Shown here: positions 39,501-49,119 of the stretch, one piece after another
How the letters are laid out: every line of letters begins with the position of its first letter
How positions within the stretch are numbered: position 1 is the stretch's first letter
Assembly (NCBI GenBank): GCA_018398585.1
Contig: JAGTTD010000008.1
Coordinates: 818,501 to 882,500 of the forward strand
DNA from: Simmondsia chinensis
Lineage: Eukaryota > Streptophyta > Magnoliopsida > Caryophyllales > Simmondsiaceae
DNA: 64,000 nt
Reading direction: 5' to 3'
The notes under the pieces: model-generated
Database searches by the model: none
Seen by the model: the letters and a program-made list of their open reading frames with translations, nothing else
What the model was told of the DNA's origin: nothing
Position numbers and translations under genes: made by a program

Positions 39501-42333
39501 CTTCTTGATGGAGTACTGGAGCATATACGAGTTGGACTTGAATGGGGGGCTGAAGATGGTCTTCCCCGCGGTTGGAATGTACTCCTAGACTGAGGCGAAG
39601 GGCTCAAGCGTTGAGGACTTGAGCTACCTCTACTGCTTCTGTAATTTGTCTCCATCTGTTATTTATAACCATAATTTGAATACTATGTTAGGGAATTAGA
39701 TTTGTACAGCATACTAAAACAGGAAAAAGATCTGGCTTCAAGGCATCCAACAGACCACTATCCTTAAGAATTATTTCGACCTCATGAAATAGTCTCGCAA
39801 TACAATGAAACTTTACTTTCAGGGGAATGTAGAGAGAACGGTTTTATGAGATTTAGATATAAAAGAATAGTATGAAAAGCAAGTAAATATCTTGAGTATA
39901 GCAGGGAACTACTTGTAGAAGACCGAGTGTCTCTTAGAAGAGACACATCTCTTCCCAAAAGACACAAAGCATTTTCCAAAAGACACTTAAACCGTGCAAA
40001 GTTAACAGCCAAAATTGCCACCATGTGTCGACGCACGCCCTAGCTTTCTAGGTATAATTTCATTACGTGAGTCTTACTAGATTCTTTGTGTCGGCACACA
40101 TCAAGTCCGGGCCAAAGGAATTTATTTTGAAAAAACTTCAATATATCCAAAAGTAAATAAACATAGTAGATTGATGCATTGAACTCATACTCACCGTTAA
40201 TGATCTTGAAATGGCAATGGGTCTGCTACGAGGTCTGCCACTAGGTACAAGATTGGATGGTGTTGGATCATCATCCAGCGACGGGAATAAGGGGGAGTCT
40301 GGAGGAGTTAATAACCTTCCAATTCAAGGCAACGTCATAACATAAGAATACTGCTACAAAATCTAATAACAAAATGAACTAGAAGTCATGTTTATTAAAT
40401 GATAAAATTCTGGTCTCTTTGGGCCTGGAAAAGTGATCCTAAGGTCGTCAATATTCATCAATAATATCTGCACACCCTAAATCCAGCTAAGGAGAACAGC
40501 ATGATTTCAATATAAAAGGCTACAGAAATAAGATTGTGATATGAATGAAAAAGATATACCTATTTTAGATTGAATGGAAAACTTGTGTCTATTTAAGATA
40601 TAATTGTGCAAGTGAACAAAGTAATGATTTTGCTAATATAAAGATGTGGATGGTTTTTGATACTAATACTGATTATGAGTGCCTGCATAGATAAAGATCG
40701 AAATAATGACTTCACAACAAGAGATGAAACTGCTCAAGTATCCTTGATTATGGTGAACTTGAGCATAGAGAGACCTTCAAGACATATCATACAGATGAAG
40801 GAAACTTGGTAAGAGGAACAACGGCAAGCATGGGTTTTAAGCAAAATCAAAGGACAAGTTTAAGAGCCAAGTGTCAAGAGACCAACTATGAGTTCTTCAA
40901 GTAAAAGGGTAAGACGCTTGGTTTCGATGTGCACTCTGGAGTCCTTTCAATATTTTCAAAATCAAACCAAGTGCTTTAAATTGTTTCCTAAGTGTTCAAT
41001 ATGTCTCAAAATGACTAGAATCAACGGAAAAATGAATAAGAAAATCGTGCTCTAAAAGCCCACAAGTATATAAAATGTAGATTAAAATGTCTGATAAATT
41101 AATTATTGGTTACGAATCTTCGTGATTATCTGCAGCATCTACACTGTACTAGTCGGACCATGTTGTAAAACAGCAGCCTAGGATTTCACTTTCTTTTCCT
41201 TTTAGAATGCGGTAAGACCCCATATGCATCTGCTTTATCCAGCCACCCTCTATAACAAAGGATAGATTTTGTGAGCTAGATGGAGAATCAAACACCTCAT
41301 CTTCTTTGAGTCAGATGCCTCACTTTTCTCATGAGCCTGAAAAGGCTCTAAGCGAACTGACAAGGTATCTTTTCAACCCTGCTCAATTACCCAGGGGCTC
41401 GAAAACCTGACTTTCTTTGATCAGTCGTCCTAATTACGATAAATGCATTCTAGGGTGTAGTGACATCGTATGAAGACCAATAGCCTAACTCCAAGGTAAG
41501 GTTCAAACTAAAAGATCACTAACCAGTCATAATCATTCTTGTCCCCTTCTGCATTGAGAAGATCACTGCTCTCTCCTCGAGCAGGAATTGTGACTCCAAT
41601 CTTAAAATCAGGAAACCGCTTCAACTTTGATGCTGTAATAGGAACAATGCAGTCAAAGGCACAGTTAGTGAAATAGGACTACATTAGTAAAATTCACATA
41701 TAATACACATTATGGACACATATCCATAATTTTCCGTTTAAAAGGGCGTTCACATATCATTGCCAATAATACGGTGTCCATATAATACATGTATTATAAT
41801 ACATCCGTATTTTTTTCATTTAAAAATAAATGATAATCAATATCTACAACTAAATTAAATATCCATATTATATATTATGCTAAATTTGTCACTTTAGCTT
41901 TGAAATTATTGATTGTACCCTATCATTTACTATGTTTTATGTTTCTGCTACCTCTATTGCGACTAATATTATCATTTACTTCTACAAGTCAACAAACTTT
42001 TGACCAAGATTTTCGTATATATAGCCGAATAATACACTTAAGTAATAGATGTCAGTCAATTTTTGTATTGTATTTTACCAACAGAGAAATAGGAAGCAGT
42101 AACCACAATTAAAGTAGGGATGAGAATAAGAGATTACAACATATGTCTTCAAAATCATCCGTTGGGAGGAGCAAGAAGTTATCTCTTTCTTTACTCTGCA
42201 TTTCATTGAAAAGGGCAAGATCTTCATCTTTCTGCTTGAAGGATAATCCGCTCTCGAGACTACGCCCTCTCTTGTGAATGTCAATACGAGGCTCCCTCCC
42301 GGGAGAACCCCTCAATGATGGAGAAGGAGGCAT
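33544..42333 (-). CDS. Basic Ser/Pro-rich microtubule-associated type protein (BPP1-like), 1106 aa, C-terminal CaaX box
   Basis: Coding exons on the minus strand: 42333-42141, 41632-41524, 40315-40195, 39655-39273, 39147-38793, 36859-35137, 33980-33544; 3321 nt, one frame. The start [20 protein letters not shown] and [29 protein letters not shown], [20 protein letters not shown] and RGSSPVSR segments match the plant family of Arabidopsis At2g40070, which I recall as BASIC PROLINE-RICH PROTEIN1, a microtubule-binding protein. Residues to about 390 are Ser/Pro/Arg-rich and basic. Exon 6 carries a CDKCGRKY...ICPEC pair of CxxC motifs, a possible zinc knuckle conserved in relatives, and an in-frame 39-residue tandem duplication. 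The protein ends KCNCTIM, a CaaX box with X=Met. Introns hold a hAT MITE (37395-37718) and a 5S-SINE (34466-34720). Function is inferred from family only. Confidence 0.9.
34466..34720 (+). mobile_element. 5S rRNA-headed SINE, full length, 10-bp TSD, in the last BPP1-like intron
   Basis: ACAATGACAT flanks at 34456-34465 and 34721-34730. The head starts TAGGATACGTTTATTTACCA, aligned to the very start of 5S rRNA, and keeps CCGGATCCTATTAGAACTC, GAAGTTAAGCGTGCTTGGGC and GAGAGTAGTACTAGGATTGG. Then come AACCCTATAAAGTTGGGAGT and the tail (CACCCTGAAGGGGTAAAACT, CAGACCCCGTTTAGGCGGAA). It is antisense to the gene. Length 255 bp. Confidence 0.85.
34940..35075. mobile_element. Fragment of a GAGCTC-rich hAT MITE
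   Basis: The stretch GCTCGATAAAAGCTCAGCTC to CTTGTTTACCCCCCTAG has the right terminus of the hAT MITEs here (inverted TAGGGGGGTAAACAAG). No matching left end is found in the intron, so it is truncated or the left part has decayed. Confidence 0.45.
36010..36243 (-). repeat. 117-bp in-frame tandem duplication in BPP1-like exon 6
   Basis: [20 protein letters not shown] is followed 39 residues later by [20 protein letters not shown], and each runs into [11 protein letters not shown] or [11 protein letters not shown]. The DNA marks CATAAGCAG at 36118 and 36235 are exactly 117 bp apart. The duplication keeps the frame and has diverged in sequence. Confidence 0.85.
37395..37718. mobile_element. hAT MITE with perfect 8-bp TSD GTCTAACC in a BPP1-like intron
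   Basis: GTCTAACC stands at 37387-37394 and 37719-37726. The ends are TAGGGGTGTAAATGAG and, inverted, TAGGGGAGTAAATGAG. The 324-bp interior is rich in AAGCTCGA, GAGCTTGG and TTAGGCTC words and non-coding. It is a shorter relative of the 446-bp copies. Confidence 0.85.
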
Positions 42334-43300
42334 CTTTAATGCCCTAATCCCCTGTTTTCATCCGTATCAGTCAACCCAATCCATTCAGACTTAAATCAAC
42401 AACCATTCACTGCACGTAGAACTCCCCACAATGTGTCCGTTCAGCAACAACTTGTAGTACTAATCGCTTAATGAAGCGTTCAAACTTGTAAGTATACAAT
42501 CCAACACCATGTACAAAGATCAAACAGTACTCATTACCCACAAACAAATGTTCTTATACCTGTCATTAATTCAAACCCGAAGTTGACACTAAAAAGATTG
42601 AATTTTGCAATGGCAAACTACAACATCGAATTGAATCACTAAAACCTCCAGAAAAAGCAACAATTTTGGCAGCAAAACCACAAATTTCCACAATAACAAA
42701 TCCCAACAACTGAAGATCTTCAATCACAATGAAACCCTAATTTTCTCCTCTCCACAAAATCACCAATACCACCAGCACTAACTCTCCTTCAATTACACTC
42801 AAGTTTCAGCTTCACACCGCCAAATTCCACTCACACACCACAATGACACCAAAATCAAACCCCTCAAATCCACTAAATTCAAAATTAAACTTCACAACAG
42901 CAAAATGCAAGTGAACACAGAATCAAAACGCACGGATCTGGCGTCGTTTAATGACGATCGAACTGTAGATCGTATGAAAATGAAACCCTAGAATTCGTAA
43001 GTGAAAATCAAGAGAGATAGAGAGAGAAAGAGAGGAATTAAGCGCAACAAGCGAAGATTACTTCAAATGGATTGATGGAATCTAGTGATTTTTGCAGCTT
43101 TGATTTCCACTTCACGAATTCAATTCTCTTTCTTTCTTTCTTTGTTTTTTTTTTTTTTTTTTTCCCTTTTCCCTTTTTTTGGTTAATTTTTTGCTCTCTC
43201 TCTCTCTCTCTGTTTCTGATTATTATTATTATTACTTTTTTTTTGGGGGTTCTTTTTAATAAATGATTTCGTTGCGTGTTGTGTTTTTGTGTGTCACTGT
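42334..43300 (-). promoter_or_regulatory. Leader and promoter region of the BPP1-like gene
   Basis: On the minus strand AAACCCTA-type words occur near 42735 and 42988, and GA-rich sequence (AGAGAGATAGAGAGAGAAAG on the plus strand at 43011) and a CT/T-rich tract (43125-43245) follow. These are usual features of plant leaders. The transcription start is not defined. Confidence 0.4.
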
Positions 43301-43349
43301 GTGTGTGAAATTCGTTGAATTTACAGTTGTGCCACTGGGTTATGTGGAC

Positions 43350-44008
43350 CATAGAGGGTAGTACAAGCAGCAGATACGGCGGGTGCTTCCTTTATACTCG
43401 TACTCGTTACTAAAATTTGTACCCATATTTTTTACGGGTATGAAGCGAATGCATATACCTATTCTGGTGGGTGCAATTCAATCTCGTACCTGCCCTTGTG
43501 CGTGTAGAAAACGATTATGTGTACCTGCTTATATTAAGCATTTAATACTATTTTTAAAGATCTACTTAATGTCATACCCAATACCCCAAGGGTTCCTGCC
43601 TAAGCAGGGTCTGGGGGGCGATTGTACACAGCCTTCCTCCTTCAGGGTATTACCTCTAAAGAGAGGCTGTTTCCGAATGCCTCAACCTATGAGTGAGGAC
43701 TTCCTAGGAGGTCACCATTTTAAAAATTCACTTATATTTTCTTATAACATTGATAAAAAATTTAGGTTATTGAATTTAAGCACTTATTTTTTAATTAGAA
43801 AGTTAATTATATACAAAATGGAGAACATATGGCGGGTATGAGGTGGGGCGGAGTGGGTACAACACCATACCTGTACCCACCCCATACCCGTGGCGAGTAC
43901 GAGGCAAGGACACTAAAACCTTACCCGCTACCCGTCTCACTTATATTTGTACTTGCCTTAAACGCAACGGGTAGCTGGTTTTACTCGCCGCATTGCTATC
44001 CCTAACGA
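43350..44008. mobile_element. Probable second hAT-like element of the GGGTACGGG/GGATGGCAAT family with a nested tail copy
   Basis: The right end reads TAGGGATAGCAATGCGGCGA on the minus strand, as in the element at 12132-12912. Both flanks of the nested SINE contain GGGTATGAAGCG, GGCGGGTATGAGGTGGGGCG and ACCCACCCCATACCCGTGGC words. The left end is not certain and no clear target duplication was found. Confidence 0.4.
43572..43720 (-). mobile_element. 5'-truncated 5S-SINE
   Basis: On the minus strand it begins within the 5S head (ATGGTGACCTCCTAGGAAGT), then TCATAGGTTGAGGCATTCGG, AGGCTGTGTACAATCGCCCC, CAGACCCTGCTTAGGCAGGA and CCCTTGGGGTATTGGG. It lacks the first two thirds of the head. Confidence 0.65.
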
Positions 44009-46084
44009 TCTAATCTGATATAATAACATGATATGAAGATAGTGGGTTTTGATTGAGGTTTTTGAGTCGAGATAAATTTAGGCTGATAAGTTTAACTCAT
44101 TTAGGTAATTGAGTTGAATTTTGATTGTAGTTGAGTTAACATGTTTTCAACATGTTCAACTCATTTATATAACAATGTTAGACATTTAAGTGGTATTTTG
44201 TATACCACGACTATCATATATATGTATTTAACTTCTATTATTATGTTCTGTATGTATTACTAGTATTAACCGTAAGGTATGTTATTAATATGTTTATAAG
44301 TTAACAAATTAACATATGGCGAGCAAAGTCACTGGTCTAATTAGTCAGGTAACATTAGGTTTTGACTACAAATTATTAATGCTCAGGTAATTAATGGGCT
44401 TATATTAACTTAGTGAATGGATTTATATCAAGTCATTTGCATTTTACATAATCAAATCGTTAAAAATTATACCATTAACTTAACTTCAATTTCAACCATA
44501 GGACTAAATTCACAAAATTTAAATTATACAGGGATTAAATTAATACAATTAAAAATATAAAATTAAATTAATACTTTAAATAAAATACGAGGACCTTTCG
44601 CATTAATAACCGTAACATTTTTGAATCCTCACAAGTCTTCCTCGTACCAAGTTACTTATAATGCTTTGACTTGTTGAGACTTCCTAATTATCCAATTGTC
44701 CCTTAGGAACATAGCCGAGTGGTCGTGATGGCCGGGTGCCAACGAGGTGACCCAGGATCGAATCCCACAAAGCTCAAAATGGTATCCTCTTTAATGAGGA
44801 CTTTAAAGGGTTTATCCCCTCCCCCCTTCCCCATGGCTTTACCATCATAAAAATAAAAAATAAATAAATTATCCAATTATTTTATTTATTTATTTATTAT
44901 TTTTGCATATTTTATGAATAGGCATTGAAGTAAATGCTCACAATTTTTTTCATTGATAAATTTCAGATTTCTCATCTTTCAGCCTCAATTTAGTGTTATT
45001 TAAAATTATTTACATTTTAGTACCTGATATTTCTATAAATAATAAAAAGGTCTCTGCCTTTTTTAATTATTTTTTTAGAACTTCAAAATTTTTTTACTAA
45101 TAAATAAAACCCTATCCAACATGTTGAAATCATATTTCAAGAAAAAAGCTGACATAAAAAGCTACTTTATATACTCATTACAGTGTATTAACGAAAATAT
45201 CCCTAGTTGGGAGAAATGAGCTTTAAACTCAAGTCACTCTAGGACAAAAAGGACTCACAACTACTTCAATTCTAAAGGCTCAACTTGTGTTTAATCTTAG
45301 GACCTGCTTAGTCAAGCATCTTTTCTAGAATTTTTTTTTAATGGTTATCACTTGAATTGGATTTCTATAAGTTATAATTCCCAAGTATTCAATTATCGTG
45401 TTAACTTTTCATAAAATTAGTACAAATTGTTTGATTGTTAAGATGAGAAATAAAGTTTTCTTAAAATACTAGTTAAAAATAAAAGAATTAAAACTTACCA
45501 ATGGAAGGTTAAGTAAGTTACTTCAGATATTTTAAATAAACTGAAAATTGCTAAGCAATATTAATTTCCTATATCCTGTCAACTTTCTAATAACTAAATA
45601 AGAAGCCAAATTTGTACTTCTCAGAAATTCAAACTTTCTGAGTCTACTTTCTACCAACCAAGTAAAACCTAAGACTCATCACGAAGTTAATATCACGAAA
45701 TAAATAACTCAAGCAACCAATTATTAAATGAATGTTACTAAACGTTCCAACAAATAGTATGTTATTATAAGTTCTTATATTTTAACCCACTATATATATA
45801 TGGAGTGATATTATAATGGACAGCAAAAATTCTAACAAATTCTAACCCTCTATTATAATGGAAAGCCAAAATTTGTTAACACTAAAAAATAATAATTTAC
45901 AACCAAAATTTGTTAAGTATTAAAAAAAAAAAAATGTTCCTTCCTTACCCTTTTTTTGCCCCATAAAGGAGTATAAGCCACAAATTATATATATTTTTTT
46001 AATATTCAATAAATCTCAGCTGTCCATTACAATAGAGGACCAGAATTCATCCATCTCATACTCTCACCCTTTTATAAGAACACC

Positions 46085-46131
<47 letters not shown>

Positions 46132-46669
46132 TTTCATTTATTTTATGTGTTAATATAATAATATTGGATCCACCTCAATCCAGCTAGACTGTCTCGTGTC
46201 TGCCTAACTCGTACACTGTCAACGTAAACAAAATTGGGTTTCAGCAAATATTTAATAATAAGAAATAAAATGACAAACAAGCATTTTTAAAAAAAATTTA
46301 AAAAAATTAGGAATGTTCCATAAATAAAAAAAATGACATACATGTCACTATAAACGGTTGGTGACAACTATTTTTTTTCCCCACATAATTTCATTAATTA
46401 AAATAAAACCCTAAATCCTAAAATTAGACTTGAATTTAACTACTTTAAACTTTATTTAAAATTCCACCGAACTTAAGCGCGACCCTTAAAATTGGTATAA
46501 AAATTTGCACATATAAACACATATAAGAGGCCATCATAGAATAATTCAGTAGACTTATATGTTAATTTCTTTTCTTACAGCCTTAATGTGAGACAAACAT
46601 ACATGTAAAATTTTCACCATTTTCAAACAAACATAACTTATGTTACATAAGGTTTGAAGAGTGCTAGTT
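44009..46669. other. AT-rich spacer without recognised genes
   Basis: Apart from the tRNA-type SINE at 44698-44866 this is very AT-rich sequence with an (AT)n run at about 46088-46128. It includes a piece of the AATTGG/R-type dispersed repeat at 46490-46615. No open frame looks like a gene. Confidence 0.5.
44698..44866 (+). mobile_element. tRNA-derived SINE with perfect 12-bp TSD
   Basis: AATTATCCAATT flanks at 44686-44697 and 44867-44878. TAGCCGAGTGG at 44712-44722 fits an A box and GGATCGAATCC at 44755-44765 fits a B box, about 43 bp apart, as in RNA polymerase III promoters of tRNA genes. The body ends in an A-rich tail. It does not share the tail of the 5S-headed elements, so it is an independent family. 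Confidence 0.8.
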
Positions 46670-46678
46670 TGACTTAGG

Positions 46679-46935
46679 AGGGTTCATTCACCAAGCACTA
46701 ATGCAATCAAATTCTATTAGAACTCCGAAGTTAAGCGTGCTTGGGCGAGAGTAGTACCAGAATGGATGACTTCCTGGGAAATCCTCTTGTTACCAACCCT
46801 ATAAGGTTAGGAGTCCTTGGAAACAACCTCCCGGCAGGGTTACACCCTGAAGAGGTAAGGCTGCGTACATCCACCCCCGACCCCGCATAGGCGGGAGCCT
46901 GTTGAGACACTGGGTTCGTTATTGTTATTGTAGTA
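46679..46935 (+). mobile_element. 5S rRNA-headed SINE, full length, 9-bp TSD
   Basis: TGACTTAGG flanks at 46670-46678 and 46936-46944. The head contains CACTAATGCAATCAAATTCT, AGAACTCCGAAGTTAAGCGT and GCTTGGGCGAGAGTAGTACC, all typical 5S rRNA. It then goes through AACCCTATAAGGTTAGGAGT into TTACACCCTGAAGAGGTAAG and CCCCGCATAGGCGGGAGCC, ending in TTATTGTTATTG. Length 257 bp. Confidence 0.83.
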
Positions 46936-47110
46936 TGACTTAGGTTAAGAGGCATGCTAAACCACTAATTGAAACTAACCTATGGTTTTGCATCACGAGC
47001 CGCGGTCGTCTAAATGTTGACACTATGATTATAACATTGCCTACATCAAATCAATCCTTCAATAACATTTGTATTCATAGGGCAAGAAGCCGGTGTATAT
47101 AAATTTCTAA

Positions 47111-47343
47111 GAGAGTACTAACATGTAAGCACTCCATTATAACTCTAATGTTAAGCATGCTTGGCTGAGAGTAGTACCAAGATGAGTGACCTCCTAGAAA
47201 GTCCTCGTGTTGCACCCCTCAGGTTGAGGGTTCTTAGAAACAGCCTCCCTTCAAGGAAGCACCCTGAAAGGGGAAAGCTGCGTACATCCACCCTCTCAGA
47301 CCCTGCTTAGGCGAAAGCCTTCAAGGCACTGGAAATGTTACTT

Positions 47344-47345
<2 letters not shown>
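47111..47345 (+). mobile_element. 5S rRNA-headed SINE, short-tail subtype
   Basis: The head reads AACTCTAATGTTAAGCATGC, TTGGCTGAGAGTAGTACCAA, GATGAGTGACCTCCTAGAAA, GTCCTCGTGTTGCACCCC, then directly CTCAGGTTGAGGGTTCTT and the tail. It ends GGCACTGGAAATGTTACTTT instead of TTG repeats. No clear target duplication. Confidence 0.7.
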
Positions 47346-47374
<29 letters not shown>

Positions 47375-47575
47375 ATTAGAACTCCGAAGTTAAGCGTGCT
47401 TGGAAGAGAGTAGTACCAGGATAGATAACTTGGGAAATCCTCACGCCTCAGGTTAGGGGTACTCGAAAACAACCTCTCTTTAGGGTAGCATCCTGAAGGG
47501 GGAAGGCTACGTACATCCATCCCCCCAGACCTTGCTTGGGTAGGAGCCCTTAGGGAATTGGGAATGCTGCTTTTT
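47375..47575 (+). mobile_element. 5S rRNA-headed SINE, short-tail subtype, next to an (AT)n run
   Basis: It begins at ATTAGAACTCCGAAGTTAAG directly after a (TA)n microsatellite, continues GTGCTTGGAAGAGAGTAGTA and CAGGATAGATAACTTGGGAA, then CCTCAGGTTAGGGGTACTCG and the tail, and ends TTGGGAATGCTGCTTTTT. The first third of the 5S head is missing. It lies in tandem with the copy at 47111. Confidence 0.7.
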
Positions 47576-48193
47576 CTAGAGAGAGGGTGAATCTCTCAAC
47601 CGAGTCATTTCTCTATATATATAAATGGTTTAAAAGTTGCTTAATATAGCAAAATGCATGACGCACTTGTTAAAAAATGCATATCTTGCCAAGGCTTGGA
47701 AGCGAGGAGGTAAAACCTGTAACCGGTGAGTCCCAAGTAAAATTACGAGGATTTGAAACACATTAGCTTACATATATCACAAACCTTGTATAACATGTTA
47801 ATTTGAGACTGCATCAAGGGACAAGTGCAGCGCTTCATTGATAACCCAGCGTGCCTATTCGTGTGTTTCTCTAAACTTTCCTCTCTCTGAAGCCAATTCT
47901 GCAAGTTCTGGCTGCTGTCAGTGCAGTGCAATGAGCTCGAGACAGTTAATGCAACGTTAAACTATTGCTTGAAATCCAAGTAATCCCTCAGCTTTCAATT
48001 TTATCAAAATAATTGGGCTCTGTTAGAGTATAAAGTCATTCTTCACCCATCAGTTTAAACTTTTGAGATAGTTGGTTCATCGACATGATTTTAGAGCTTT
48101 GTTGATTAAGAAGTCATGAGTTTAAATCCCAACAACCTCTTCCTTCAATATTAATATTAATACAATTTAAGCATATAGTATGAGGTAGGCATG

Positions 48194-48325
48194 TTAGGGT
48201 TGGGGTTCTTTGGAAACAGCCTCCCTACCGAATAATACCCTATAGGGGTGAGGCTACGTACATCTCACCCTCCCCAGACCCTACCTTGGCGGGAGCCTCT
48301 TCGAGGCATTGGGTTTGTTGTTGTC
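48194..48325 (+). mobile_element. Tail-only SINE/LINE copy, perfect 13-bp TSD
   Basis: TGAGGTAGGCATG flanks at 48181-48193 and 48326-48338. The insert starts TTAGGGTTGGGGTTCTTTGG, exactly where the shared tail begins, and contains no 5S sequence, so its parent (SINE or LINE) cannot be told. It ends TTGGGTTTGTTGTTGTC. Confidence 0.78.
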
Positions 48326-48707
48326 TGAGGTAGGCATGGGCACTATCCACACTTTAAGCCCAATGAGTATTTGCGTGGGATTTAGGAATGGTTGGTTCCT
48401 TGACAAGCTCTCCATTTCTATCCAATATTTTGAACGTGTCCAAAGACAAAATTATGTGAACATCACATGATGTGATATGAAGAATGCAATTCAAATTGAT
48501 CTAGTGATGTACACGTGACTTTGGCTGCTAAAAGAGTTCAAAATTTCAATGGAATAGCGACACTAAATCTAATTAATGCAAACTTGTTAAGGGAATGAGT
48601 TTGAATCCACTGTCCTTTAATCTAGTGGTACAAACTACCATAGCTGAGGTTCTAGGAGATGAGGTCTAGGTTATAATTCTTCTAAACCCACTTTACGTAT
48701 AAAAGGG

Positions 48708-48964
48708 TTAGTTTAATAGGCACTAATACACCGGATCCCATTAGAACTCCGAAATTAAACGTGCTTGGACAAGAGTAGTACTAGGATGGGTGACCTCCTA
48801 GGAAATCCTCGTGTTGCCAACCCTATAAGGTTGGGGATCCTCGAAAACAGCCTCTCGGCAAGGTTACACCTGAAGGGGTAAGGTCACGTACATCCACCCT
48901 GCCCAACCCCACTTAGGCGGGAGCCCTTGAGGCATTGGGTCTGTTGTTGTTGTTGTTGTTGTTG
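48708..48964 (+). mobile_element. 5S rRNA-headed SINE, full length, perfect 20-bp TSD (best copy)
   Basis: CCACTTTACGTATAAAAGGG stands at 48688-48707 and 48965-48984. After TTAGTTTAATAG the head follows 5S rRNA closely: GCACTAATACACCGGATCCC, ATTAGAACTCCGAAATTAAA, CGTGCTTGGACAAGAGTAGT, ACTAGGATGGGTGACCTCCT and AGGAAATCCTCGTGTTGCC. Then come AACCCTATAAGGTTGGGG, ACACCTGAAGGGGTAAGGTC, CACTTAGGCGGGAGCCCTTG and about six TTG units. The long exact duplication and high 5S identity suggest a fairly young insertion. Length 257 bp. Confidence 0.9.
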
Positions 48965-49119
48965 CCACTTTACGTATAAAAGGGGGGATGTGTTTGAAAT
49001 AGAAAGTGGAGAGATTTTATAGTTAAGAGGACCTGTATAATATGTACTCGATGAATAACTTCATACCTCTCAAAATATGAATAAGATGAAGGGCTTGTGA
49101 AGCTTCTGAAGTTGTAAAT

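Noticed and set aside
43038..43352. Lys/Glu-rich minus-strand frame
   Set aside because: It is made by a CT/T microsatellite in the leader or promoter of the BPP1-like gene.
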